From Pseudoalteromonas caenipelagi (lineage in GTDB: Bacteria > Pseudomonadota > Gammaproteobacteria > Enterobacterales > Alteromonadaceae), in the NCBI RefSeq assembly GCF_013140855.1, contig NZ_JABBPG010000009.1, positions 62,001 through 126,000 of the forward strand: 64,000 nt of DNA, read 5' to 3'. The position numbers and the translations under genes were made by a program. Positions 24,544-32,576 of the stretch are shown piece by piece (the first letter of the stretch is position 1; the number at the start of each line of letters is the position of its first letter). The notes beneath the pieces are model-generated. The model had not been told where the DNA came from and made no database searches. It saw only the letters and a list, made by a program, of their open reading frames with translations.

Positions 24544-25557
24544 GTGCGAATTTTGGGCATAGAATCATCGTGTGATGAAACTGGTATTGCTATTTATGAC
24601 GATGAGCAAGGCTTATTGGCTCATCAGCTGTATAGCCAAGTCAAAGTACATGCCGATTACGGTGGTGTAGTGCCTGAGCTGGCATCTCGCGATCATGTAC
24701 GCAAAACGATTCCGTTGATTGAAGCGGCATTTGAGCAAGCTGGATGTGGTCCTGAATCACTGGATGGCGTTGCCTATACTGCAGGGCCTGGACTTGTTGG
24801 TGCTTTGTTAGTGGGGACCTCAATCGGCCGTTCATTGGCTTTTGGCTGGAATATTCCTGCGGTTGCAGTTCATCATATGGAAGGTCATTTGTTGGCGCCT
24901 ATGCTTGAAGATGAGCGTCCTGACTTTCCTTTTATCGCGCTGCTGGTGTCGGGTGGCCATACTATGATGGTTAAAGTAGAGGGCATTGGCGAATACGAAG
25001 TCTTGGGTGAGTCGGTAGATGATGCCGCCGGTGAAGCGTTTGATAAAACGGCCAAACTGCTGGGGCTCGATTATCCTGGAGGCCCGCTGCTTGCAAAAAT
25101 GGCACAGCAGGGTGTTGCTGAACGTTTTGTGTTTCCAAGGCCAATGACGGACAGACCTGGCTTAGATTTTAGTTTTAGTGGTTTAAAAACGGCTGCCGCC
25201 AATACGATTCGCTCAGCGGGTGATGATATGCAAACAAAAGCGGATATCGCCCACGCTTTCCAAACTGCTGTAATCGATACATTAGCGATTAAGTGTAAAC
25301 GTGCTTTAAAGCAAACCAACATAAAGCGTTTGGTGATTGCCGGCGGTGTCAGTGCTAACGTGGAATTACGCGCTAAACTTGAACGTGTCATGCAAGGTAT
25401 GCAGGGCAAAGTGTATTATCCTCGTACGGAATTTTGCACAGATAATGGCGCGATGATCGCATTTGCAGGAATGCAACGTTTAAAAGCTAAGCAATACGCC
25501 CCACTTGATATGAAAACCCAGCCACGTTGGCCTTTGGATAGTCTGAAACCAATCTAA
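24544..25557 (+). CDS. tsaD: tRNA N6-adenosine threonylcarbamoyltransferase
   Basis: Makes t6A37 on ANN-decoding tRNAs with TsaB and TsaE, using the threonylcarbamoyl-AMP from TsaC. The 337-residue ASKHA-fold enzyme starts with GTG (MRILGIESSCDETGIA) after GGGAG. Metal-binding HHMEGH is near residue 111, DFSFSGLKTA near 207, and the C-terminal Asp in FCTDNGAMIAFAG near 300. An 8-bp hairpin (24468–24492) lies in its leader. In E. coli the gene borders rpsU; here it follows DUF416 and meets plsY tail to tail with a 4-base overlap. Confidence 0.97.
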   Translation: MRILGIESSCDETGIAIYDDEQGLLAHQLYSQVKVHADYGGVVPELASRDHVRKTIPLIEAAFEQAGCGPESLDGVAYTAGPGLVGALLVGTSIGRSLAFGWNIPAVAVHHMEGHLLAPMLEDERPDFPFIALLVSGGHTMMVKVEGIGEYEVLGESVDDAAGEAFDKTAKLLGLDYPGGPLLAKMAQQGVAERFVFPRPMTDRPGLDFSFSGLKTAAANTIRSAGDDMQTKADIAHAFQTAVIDTLAIKCKRALKQTNIKRLVIAGGVSANVELRAKLERVMQGMQGKVYYPRTEFCTDNGAMIAFAGMQRLKAKQYAPLDMKTQPRWPLDSLKPI

Positions 25558-26141
25558 GGTTTTTTATCACCTACTTTTGGCTCTTTACCTTTAAGGAGCC
25601 TTTTAATATTTTCTCTATGGCGAAAAATAATCAGCACAGTTAAAAAGCTAACGGGTAACGTATAAATCGGCTTTATCCACCAAGTATACAACGGTGCAAG
25701 GCTAACCGCTGTAATCGCGGCCAATGATGAGTAGCGTGTTAGCCATAGCACGAATAACCATGTGCTAATTAATAATCCACCTAATGACAACCCAATAGGA
25801 AGTAATGCGCCAAATGCGGTCGCCACGGCTTTACCACCATTAAAATGGAAGAAAATAGGGTAGATATGTCCTAAACAGGCAGCTACAGCAACGGCACCGA
25901 GCCAAATGGGCTCTATTTGTAAAAAATAAGCACCCCAGACAGGTATTGTGCCTTTTAGAATATCGAACACTAATACTAAGATTGCAGGTAATTTACCGCC
26001 TAGACGAAGCACATTAGTAGCGCCTGGATTTTGCGAACCAGAAAAGCGGGGATCAGGTAAAGCAAAGACCCGACAGACTAGAACAGCTGAAGAGATTGAG
26101 CCTATTAAGTATGCGCAGACACAGATTAAACTAACTAACAC
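25554..26141 (-). CDS. plsY: Glycerol-3-phosphate acyltransferase (acyl-phosphate dependent)
   Basis: Transfers an acyl group from acyl-phosphate to sn-1 of glycerol 3-phosphate, the first step of phospholipid synthesis, in the inner membrane. The 195-residue protein has five predicted membrane helices. Its three conserved loops are present: GSQNPGATNVLR near residue 35, GHIYPIFFHFNGGKAVAT near 91–108, and the C-terminal IIFRHRENIKRLLKG near 170–184. It is divergent from folB, as in E. coli. Confidence 0.95.
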   Translation of the reverse strand: MLVSLICVCAYLIGSISSAVLVCRVFALPDPRFSGSQNPGATNVLRLGGKLPAILVLVFDILKGTIPVWGAYFLQIEPIWLGAVAVAACLGHIYPIFFHFNGGKAVATAFGALLPIGLSLGGLLISTWLFVLWLTRYSSLAAITAVSLAPLYTWWIKPIYTLPVSFLTVLIIFRHRENIKRLLKGKEPKVGDKKP

Positions 26142-26254
26142 GTGTTTCCTTATTTTGTCTTGTGGCGTTTTCGGCTATGATCGGCGTTTCGATGCCGACT
26201 GTAGTTCGCAACCTGCAGTCATCAGAGCAGTGTTTAGTAACCAGTGGAGTATCA

Positions 26255-26608
26255 ATGGATAAGGTTTATATATCACAACTACACGTCGAAACTATAATAG
26301 GAGTTTACGACTTTGAAAAGGAAAGTAAACAAAGCTTGTATTTTGACATTGATATGTTGACCGACATTTCGGCTGCTGCACAAACTGACGATATCAACTT
26401 AGCGGTTGATTATGCAAAAGTCAGTGAACGCGTTATTGAGCATACGACGGCCAAACCGGTTGAACTGTTAGAGACGCTGTTAGAGCAGCTTGCTGCGATG
26501 ATCCTTGGTGAATTTAATGTTGAACAAGTGACCATTAGAGTCAGCAAACCAGCCGCGGTTCAACAGGCGCGTACCGTAGGTGTAGAGATAACAAGAGCGA
26601 AACACTAG
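26255..26608 (+). CDS. folB: Dihydroneopterin aldolase
   Basis: Converts 7,8-dihydroneopterin to 6-hydroxymethyl-dihydropterin in folate synthesis, with an octameric tunnel-fold enzyme. The 117-residue protein shows the substrate Glu in IIGVYDFEKESKQSLYFDID near residue 20, LAVDYAKVSE near 50, and LLETLLEQLA with its conserved Glu near 74. ATG 26255 follows GTGGAG; the open frame further upstream overlaps the divergent plsY promoter region and is not coding. folK follows after two bases. Confidence 0.93.
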   Translation: MDKVYISQLHVETIIGVYDFEKESKQSLYFDIDMLTDISAAAQTDDINLAVDYAKVSERVIEHTTAKPVELLETLLEQLAAMILGEFNVEQVTIRVSKPAAVQQARTVGVEITRAKH

Positions 26609-26610
26609 TT

Positions 26611-27099
26611 ATGGCGCAAATATACATTAGTCTAGGCTCAAATGTTAATCGCGAGCACAATTTAAGAGCCGGCTTAACTGCACTTATTAAGTACTTTCCA
26701 AATTATCAACATTCAAGTGTCTATGAAAGCGAAGCTGTAGGGTTTAATGGCAGCAACTTTTATAATTCGGTGCTGGGTGCAACAACACAAATGCCACTTC
26801 AAGAGGTGTGCCATTTGCTAAAACAAATAGAGCTTGAAAATGGCCGCACTCGCAATGATAAAAAGTTTAGCCCGCGCACGCTAGATTTAGATTTATTGTT
26901 TTATGACGATGTTATATGCGAACAACCAGCGCAGTTGCCAAGAGATGAAATCACAAAAAATGCGTTTGTGCTGCAGCCTTTGGCGGAAATAGCCCCAAGT
27001 TTTATTCATCCTGTTAGTCAACAAAGCATAGCTAGTATTTGGCAAGCTTATAACAACCCTCAACAAAAACTATGGAAAGTGGAGCTGTCTTTACTATGA
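26611..27099 (+). CDS. folK: 6-hydroxymethyl-7,8-dihydropterin pyrophosphokinase
   Basis: Catalyses the pyrophosphorylation that follows FolB in folate synthesis. The 162-residue protein has the start motif YISLGSNVNREHNLR and the signature PRTLDLDLLFYDD (about residues 90–102), whose Asp pair binds the magnesium ions. It is two bases after folB and overlaps uppP by four bases, forming a folB–folK–uppP unit. The length equals E. coli FolK within a few residues. Confidence 0.94.
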   Translation: MAQIYISLGSNVNREHNLRAGLTALIKYFPNYQHSSVYESEAVGFNGSNFYNSVLGATTQMPLQEVCHLLKQIELENGRTRNDKKFSPRTLDLDLLFYDDVICEQPAQLPRDEITKNAFVLQPLAEIAPSFIHPVSQQSIASIWQAYNNPQQKLWKVELSLL

Positions 27100-27899
27100 G
27101 TATTATTGAAGTGATCCTTCTGGCGTTGGTACAAGGGTTAACTGAGTTTTTACCAATCTCTAGCTCGGCGCATTTAATTTTGCCTTCTCAAGTGTTGGGA
27201 TGGGTTGACCAAGGCACCGCGTTTGATGTGGCGGTGCACGTTGGTACTTTATTGGCCGTGGTTATTTATTTTCGTAAGGAAGTCGGAGATATCCTTGGTG
27301 CGTGGTTCAAGTCGTTTGGTCAACAAGGTAAAACAGATGATAGTCAATTGGGGTGGTGGATAATCATCGCGACTTTACCGTCGTTGATAATCGGTTATTT
27401 AGTCAAAGATTATGTGGAAGTGTATTCTCGTAATGCTTGGATCATTGCAACCACCACTGTGGTGTTTGGTCTATTACTTTGGTATGCAGATGCAAAAGCA
27501 AAACAAATAAAAACGATTTATCAAATTAATTGGCTTAGTGCGTTATTAATTGGACTATCGCAGGTTGTCGCGATGGTTTTTCCCGGCACCTCGCGTTCGG
27601 GGATCACTATGACGGTAGGATTATTACTTGGCTTAAACAAACAAAGCGCAGCACGTTTTTCATTTTTAATGTCTATCCCAGTGATTGCCGCAGCGGGCTC
27701 TTATTATATCTATAAGTTGGTAAGCACTGGGGAAGTTATAAATTGGAATGCTATTCTATTAGGAACCGCGTTATCTTTTATTGCCGCATATGCTTGCATT
27801 CACTTTTTCTTAAAGGTAATTGAGCGTATGGGTATGTTTCCTTTCGTTGTCTATCGATTATTACTCGGTGCGGCACTTTTTACTTTTTTACTTTGGTAA
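27096..27899 (+). CDS. uppP: Undecaprenyl-diphosphatase (BacA type)
   Basis: Dephosphorylates undecaprenyl diphosphate after each round of cell-wall and O-antigen synthesis, resupplying the lipid carrier. A 267-residue inner-membrane protein with about eight helices. Motifs: ALVQGLTEFLPISSSAHL near residues 8–25 with the catalytic Glu, and FPGTSRSGITM near 160–170 with the Ser/Arg. ATG 27096 overlaps the folK stop and is preceded by GGAG. A very stable terminator follows. Confidence 0.95.
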   Translation: MSIIEVILLALVQGLTEFLPISSSAHLILPSQVLGWVDQGTAFDVAVHVGTLLAVVIYFRKEVGDILGAWFKSFGQQGKTDDSQLGWWIIIATLPSLIIGYLVKDYVEVYSRNAWIIATTTVVFGLLLWYADAKAKQIKTIYQINWLSALLIGLSQVVAMVFPGTSRSGITMTVGLLLGLNKQSAARFSFLMSIPVIAAAGSYYIYKLVSTGEVINWNAILLGTALSFIAAYACIHFFLKVIERMGMFPFVVYRLLLGAALFTFLLW

Positions 27900-27907
27900 T
27901 GTGATCA

Positions 27908-27946
27908 CAACGAGGTACAACCTTATTGGTTGTACCTCGTTGTTTT
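27908..27946 (+). terminator. folB–folK–uppP terminator
   Basis: CAACGAGGTACAACC pairs perfectly over 15 bp with its complement around a TTATT loop, followed by TTTT. It starts eight bases after the uppP stop. Confidence 0.88.
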
Positions 27947-28026
27947 ATCTTCCCTCGTTGAAATCATTTTGGTTTGCAAAATTCTCACAGGTTAGACTGG
28001 CACCAACATGCTGCATGAAATAGCAC

Positions 28027-29130
28027 TTAAAGTGCATTTTCAAGAGCTTTTAAACGTGCTTGACTCAATTGTTCTTTAATCTGAGCCCCTTTATAGCCTT
28101 GTGCAATAATACTTTGCACATCAACTTCTATGGCTTGCTGTGTCGAATTTCTGACTTTAGTAATACGTGCTAATTGGTCTGGTGCATGTGCTAGTGCAGT
28201 TTGGCAAAATACCTCAAAACGCGCTGGCCTACGCCATACATCAAGTGCGTTAAGTAACTTTAAAACACTTTCAGCGCACAGTGTCTCTTCGCGTAGTAAG
28301 CTCTGATAATGACAAAAATCTCTGGCACACTGGGCGTATGTATTTGGCACCTTTAAGGTTTGCTCAATGTTCTGTAAGTCTTCTAATTGGCATGGCGCTA
28401 GCCATAAACAAAACTGCACGAGCTTAAAATTCGGGCTGTCTTTTTGTAGTTGGCTGACTTTTTCTGTCAGTGAGTTACTTTGTGAACTAGTCCACGTTTT
28501 GAACATCGGAAATACCAACTCAAGCGCGTCAATTTGCTCTAATACATCACAAAAAATTGCTATACAGCCATCACTCAAGCATTTTTCTACTTCCATCCAA
28601 ACGCGCTCTTTGGTTAAGGTTGCAAGTTCACCTTGTCTTACCATCTCAGCCATTAGTTGACGTGTTTCTGGTGCAATAGTAAAACCTAAGTAATGATAGC
28701 GAGCGGCAAATCGAGCGACTCGTAAAATGCGCAAAGGGTCTTCGCTAAAGGCGGGGCCGACATGTCTAAGTATTCTGTTTGCGATATCTTTTTGGCCGTT
28801 AAAAGGGTCGACTAACTGACCATTTTCATTTTTAGCGATGGCATTAACGGTGAGATCTCGACGATATAAATCTTGCTCTAGGGTAATATCAGGCGAAAAG
28901 TCGCAAATGAAGCCCCCATAGCCTTGTCCTTGCTTTCGCTCGGTTCTGGCTAAAGCATATTCAGCTTTGCTCTTGGGATGTAAAAAGACTGGAAAGTCTT
29001 TGCCAACTTGGGTGTAACCTAGGGAAAGCATTTGCTCAATGGTAGCCCCTACAACCACATAATCTTCATCAATGATTGGGCGATTGAGTAATTCATCTCT
29101 TACAGCACCGCCAACTAAATACACTTGCAT
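28027..29130 (-). CDS. cca: CCA-adding tRNA nucleotidyltransferase
   Basis: Adds or repairs the 3' CCA end of tRNAs using CTP and ATP without a template. The 367-residue class II enzyme has VYLVGGAVRD at its N-terminus, DEDYVVVG with the metal-binding Asp, and RRDLTVNAIA near residue 95. EDPLRILRVARFAARY near 138 belongs to the neck. It is shorter than E. coli Cca (412) and lacks the C-terminal HD phosphohydrolase domain; no HD motif follows the neck region. It is convergent with uppP. Confidence 0.94.
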   Translation of the reverse strand: MQVYLVGGAVRDELLNRPIIDEDYVVVGATIEQMLSLGYTQVGKDFPVFLHPKSKAEYALARTERKQGQGYGGFICDFSPDITLEQDLYRRDLTVNAIAKNENGQLVDPFNGQKDIANRILRHVGPAFSEDPLRILRVARFAARYHYLGFTIAPETRQLMAEMVRQGELATLTKERVWMEVEKCLSDGCIAIFCDVLEQIDALELVFPMFKTWTSSQSNSLTEKVSQLQKDSPNFKLVQFCLWLAPCQLEDLQNIEQTLKVPNTYAQCARDFCHYQSLLREETLCAESVLKLLNALDVWRRPARFEVFCQTALAHAPDQLARITKVRNSTQQAIEVDVQSIIAQGYKGAQIKEQLSQARLKALENAL

Positions 29131-29233
29131 AGTGTCCTCAACAAAACAATTTGCGCAAAATTAGAAACAAGGTTTTAACTTATTGTGTTTTTTTGCCATT
29201 ATAGGCACCATCATAACAATAAAGAGACGCATC

Positions 29234-30148
29234 GTGTATTTACGCTATTTTGGATTGAGCGAAAAACCGTTTTCTATTGCTCCCAACCCTGAGTATCTAT
29301 TTTTAAGTGACAGGCATAAAGAAGCTTTGGCGCACTTGACCTATGGTCTGGGGGATGCTGGTGGATTTGTGTTGCTAACCGGTGAGGTAGGAACAGGAAA
29401 AACCACGGTTACTCGCAGCATGCTAGCACAACTTCCTGAGTCAACTCAGGTGGCTTTTATCCTAAACCCTGCGTTGTCTGAAATTGAGCTGTTAGCCAGC
29501 ATTTGTGATGAGTTAAAAATTGCGTATCCTGCTGAGCAGGCAAGCTTAAAGGTGCTAACCGACCTCATCAAAGCGAGGTTACTTGAAAATCACGCATCTG
29601 GTGGTCACACTATGCTGATCATCGATGAAGCACAGCACTTGGCTGCAGAGGTGCTAGAGCAATTGCGTCTGCTGACGAACCTAGAAACCGACCATAAGAA
29701 GCTATTACAAATTGTGTTAGTTGGTCAGCCAGAATTGCAGCACCTGTTGCAGCGCAATGAACTGCGACAATTGGCCCAACGAATTACAGCGCGCTACCAT
29801 TTGTTGCCTCTAACGCAATCGCAAGTTTATGCCTATATTCAACACCGACTGCAAAAGGCGGGCTGCAAGAATATGCTGTTTAATCATGATGCGATTGCAT
29901 ACATGCATAAGGTCACGGCGGGGATTCCAAGATTACTAAACTTGTTGGCTGATCGTTGCTTGCTCGGCGCTTATTCTGCTCAACAGCAGGTTATTAACAA
30001 AAAAATTGCAATGCAAGCAGCTAAAGAAGCATTGCCATTAGATTTAGTCCCAATGCAAACTAAACCACAAAGGTCACAAGCTTGGTGGCTTTCGTCGGCT
30101 GCGTTAGCTAGTTTTGCGTTTGGTTTTGCACTTTCATTTGTTTTTTAG
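29234..30148 (+). CDS. gspA: GspA/ExeA-type AAA ATPase
   Basis: Accessory ATPase of type II secretion; in Aeromonas the ExeA–ExeB complex binds peptidoglycan and helps place the secretin. The 304-residue protein starts with YLRYFGLSEKPFSIAPNP and has Walker A GEVGTGKTT near residue 53 and Walker B LIIDEAQHL near 128. A sensor region LVGQPEL follows, and one membrane helix lies near the C-terminus (about 285–303). It lacks a long periplasmic peptidoglycan-binding tail, unlike full ExeA. The start is GTG 29234 after AAAGAGA. gspB follows after nine bases. MshM-type pilus ATPases are similar, but the gspB partner decides. Confidence 0.8.
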   Translation: MYLRYFGLSEKPFSIAPNPEYLFLSDRHKEALAHLTYGLGDAGGFVLLTGEVGTGKTTVTRSMLAQLPESTQVAFILNPALSEIELLASICDELKIAYPAEQASLKVLTDLIKARLLENHASGGHTMLIIDEAQHLAAEVLEQLRLLTNLETDHKKLLQIVLVGQPELQHLLQRNELRQLAQRITARYHLLPLTQSQVYAYIQHRLQKAGCKNMLFNHDAIAYMHKVTAGIPRLLNLLADRCLLGAYSAQQQVINKKIAMQAAKEALPLDLVPMQTKPQRSQAWWLSSAALASFAFGFALSFVF

Positions 30149-30157
30149 TGGTGAGTT

Positions 30158-31174
30158 ATGTCGTATTTAGTTAATGCCTTGAAGCAATCACAGCAAACTG
30201 CCCACAGTGAGCAAGATCACTTAGCATATCAACATGAAAAACAACTTAGACTATATAAAACCTTAGTGTTGGGGTTATCAAGTGTCGTACTCATAGGTGG
30301 ATTTTCTTTTGCAGGGTTTATGAGTGGTCATTATTTACAATCATCAATTGCGCAATCCAACACCATCACCCAAGAGCACAGTGAGAAACAACCAGCTGAA
30401 CTGGCGGATGCAAACAAGCCGCAACCAAATGTAGATAAAGACGATGCTCTAACGGCACAAGCTCCGTCAATGCCCAGCCAAAAGCACAATGTAATGACAC
30501 AGCCTGTCACACAACCCATGAATGTAATGGCGGGTCAGCCAGTAGCAACCAATAACACCATGATGAGTGCGGTACAGTACCAATGGATGTCCGTACAAGT
30601 GGGTTTTGATGCTAATGGACAAGCTTTGTATCGACAGCAATTAGTGCCTGTAACCAATGGGCAAGTGATGAATATGGCACCAACGATGCCACAGCAAGCA
30701 GGGCAGCAAAACCTGCAAGTTCAAAATTATCAACAAACGGCGCAGGAAGATCTGAGTCAATACCGAGTGCTTGGTAAGCCATTATCTACACCAACAACCG
30801 AAGTGAGTGAGCCTGAAGATCCAGCGCTTGCTGGTGTATCTAAAGAGCTTAAAGAAGCGTTTGCACAAGCGGTGGCAGAAACCGAAACTCAGTCGCCACA
30901 CCATGTTACTGCAAGTAGTCGTGATTCTGCTCGTGCCACACCAATTGAGCTGTTGCCAAGTGCTTTACAAAATAGTTTGCCGTCTTTACGTTATCAGGCA
31001 CATATTTATGCTACTGATGCGGACAAACGCTGGATAAAACTAAACAACCGAGAGTTGTATGAAGGTGATAGTATCGGAGCGCTGCAGTTAGTAGAGATCA
31101 CCCCAGAACAAGCGCTGTTTAATTATGATGGCTATGAATTTAGTATGAAGGCGATGCAAGACTGGCTGCCATAA
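30158..31174 (+). CDS. gspB: GspB/ExeB-like general secretion accessory protein
   Basis: A 338-residue bitopic inner-membrane protein and partner of GspA. It has a short cytoplasmic N-terminus (MSYLVNALKQSQQ), one membrane helix (about 35–55), and a long low-complexity Gln/Met/Pro-rich periplasmic linker (about 60–220). A C-terminal GspB domain follows (about 265–335; LPSLRYQAHIYATD, RWIKLNNRELYEGD). The last region matches the GspB/ExeB C-terminal fold that contacts the secretin or peptidoglycan. The other gsp genes are not in this window. Confidence 0.82.
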   Translation: MSYLVNALKQSQQTAHSEQDHLAYQHEKQLRLYKTLVLGLSSVVLIGGFSFAGFMSGHYLQSSIAQSNTITQEHSEKQPAELADANKPQPNVDKDDALTAQAPSMPSQKHNVMTQPVTQPMNVMAGQPVATNNTMMSAVQYQWMSVQVGFDANGQALYRQQLVPVTNGQVMNMAPTMPQQAGQQNLQVQNYQQTAQEDLSQYRVLGKPLSTPTTEVSEPEDPALAGVSKELKEAFAQAVAETETQSPHHVTASSRDSARATPIELLPSALQNSLPSLRYQAHIYATDADKRWIKLNNRELYEGDSIGALQLVEITPEQALFNYDGYEFSMKAMQDWLP

Positions 31175-31176
31175 GG

Positions 31177-32427
31177 TTATGGCAGCATGGAGTGTTTAAA
31201 GAATTTAAGCAAATTGAGACTAAATTCTTCAGGTTTAATCGCCGCTTCAATTTCATCGTCAGCACGTTTACTCGATAAATCAACATCTTTTACCTCGGTA
31301 TAGTGCATGTGTTTAGCGTGATAAAAGATCTTCACTATCGGTTGTAGTGGTGTTTTAGGGTTACTTTGACTGATAACACCCACACGTTGGCTTTTTAGTT
31401 TAACTAAGGTGCCAACAGGATACACACCCATACAGTGAATAAATGCGTTGAGTAGGGTTTCGTCGTAATGATGTGGCACATGCTCTCGTAACACCTTAAA
31501 TGCTGCTACTGGGGTTTTACTACTCTTATACACTCTATCAGCCGTAATTGCGTCGTAGGTATCGACTATGGCGATCATGCGCACATATTGGGATAACTCA
31601 TCGGCGCTTTTCCCATAAGGGTAGCCGCTGCCATCCAAGCGTTCATGATGAAAACCTGCTATTTCAGTAGCCATGTCACCTAGATTTGCATTTGCGACGA
31701 TGTCATAACTGAATCGGGCATGCTGTTTCATTACTTCATATTCGTCGTGTGTGAGTGTGCCTGGCTTATTTAGAATTTCATCAGGCACCTGAATTTTACC
31801 TATGTCATGGAGCAATGCACCTGTGGTTACTTGTTCAATGAGCGCTCTGTCAAATGATAAATGCTTTGCAAAAATGCCAATTAAAATAGCGACATTGATG
31901 GAGTGCTCTAGCAAGTAGGCATCTTTATCTTTGATTTGTGCAATACAAGCCAGTGCATCTTGGTTTCTAAATATTGAGTCAATTAAGCCGCTGGCAGTAT
32001 CTTGAAACGGTGAGAGATCAAGTTGCTTACCATTTTTCAAATCATCGAACGTTTTTTGCTGTAAAGCTTTTGCTTGTTGATAAAGTGCATTGGCTTTATC
32101 GAGTTCATTTTCTATCGAGGTTGATTTATGAAAAGGATCGTATTTTTTTGACACGGGCTGTGTTTGTTCTTCTCGAAGAGAAGCTTGGTTTTGTGACTCC
32201 ATCTGCTGTACTGGCTTGTCACTTTTATCAGATTGCTTTTCCTCGCTTGTATGAAGAGTTTTATCAGGGTCAATTTCAACGGCCATAACGCCTGCTTTGA
32301 GGAGATTATCAATGCCATCTTGGGTTTTGACCCAGCCTTGGTTTTTCACTTTAACGTGACCTGTTTGTTTTGTCACGCCAACGACAAACATCCCTGGTTT
32401 TAACTCATTGATATCTATAGTCTTCAA
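31177..32427 (-). CDS. HD-GYP domain phosphodiesterase with DUF3391
   Basis: A 416-residue cytoplasmic protein predicted to degrade cyclic di-GMP. It has an N-terminal DUF3391 domain (about 1–60, IDINELKPGMFV...), a charged Gln/Ser/Lys-rich linker (about 65–115), and a complete HD-GYP domain (about 160–340). The motifs are LLHDIGKIQVP, HHERLDGSGYP and IVDTYDAITADR. No receiver domain is present, so its input is unknown. It is convergent with gspB (2-base gap) and downstream of nothing obvious; it appears monocistronic. Confidence 0.9.
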   Translation of the reverse strand: MKTIDINELKPGMFVVGVTKQTGHVKVKNQGWVKTQDGIDNLLKAGVMAVEIDPDKTLHTSEEKQSDKSDKPVQQMESQNQASLREEQTQPVSKKYDPFHKSTSIENELDKANALYQQAKALQQKTFDDLKNGKQLDLSPFQDTASGLIDSIFRNQDALACIAQIKDKDAYLLEHSINVAILIGIFAKHLSFDRALIEQVTTGALLHDIGKIQVPDEILNKPGTLTHDEYEVMKQHARFSYDIVANANLGDMATEIAGFHHERLDGSGYPYGKSADELSQYVRMIAIVDTYDAITADRVYKSSKTPVAAFKVLREHVPHHYDETLLNAFIHCMGVYPVGTLVKLKSQRVGVISQSNPKTPLQPIVKIFYHAKHMHYTEVKDVDLSSKRADDEIEAAIKPEEFSLNLLKFFKHSMLP

Positions 32428-32531
32428 TTTGATGTCCTATAATCTTCAAGTTAATTTTAAGGTTAGCAAAGGATCAATTAAAAGGAAGGAATTAAGGGGG
32501 AGTTTCTAAGACTAAATGATGATAAAAAATA

Positions 32532-32556
32532 AAAAAGCCAGCATATGCTGGCTTTT
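32532..32556 (-). terminator. putA terminator
   Basis: Perfect palindrome GCCAGCATATGCTGGC flanked on the minus-strand 3' side by a run of six T residues and AT-rich sequence. It lies about 20 bases after the putA stop. Confidence 0.88.
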
Positions 32557-32576
32557 CATCATGTTATATAAAGTGA

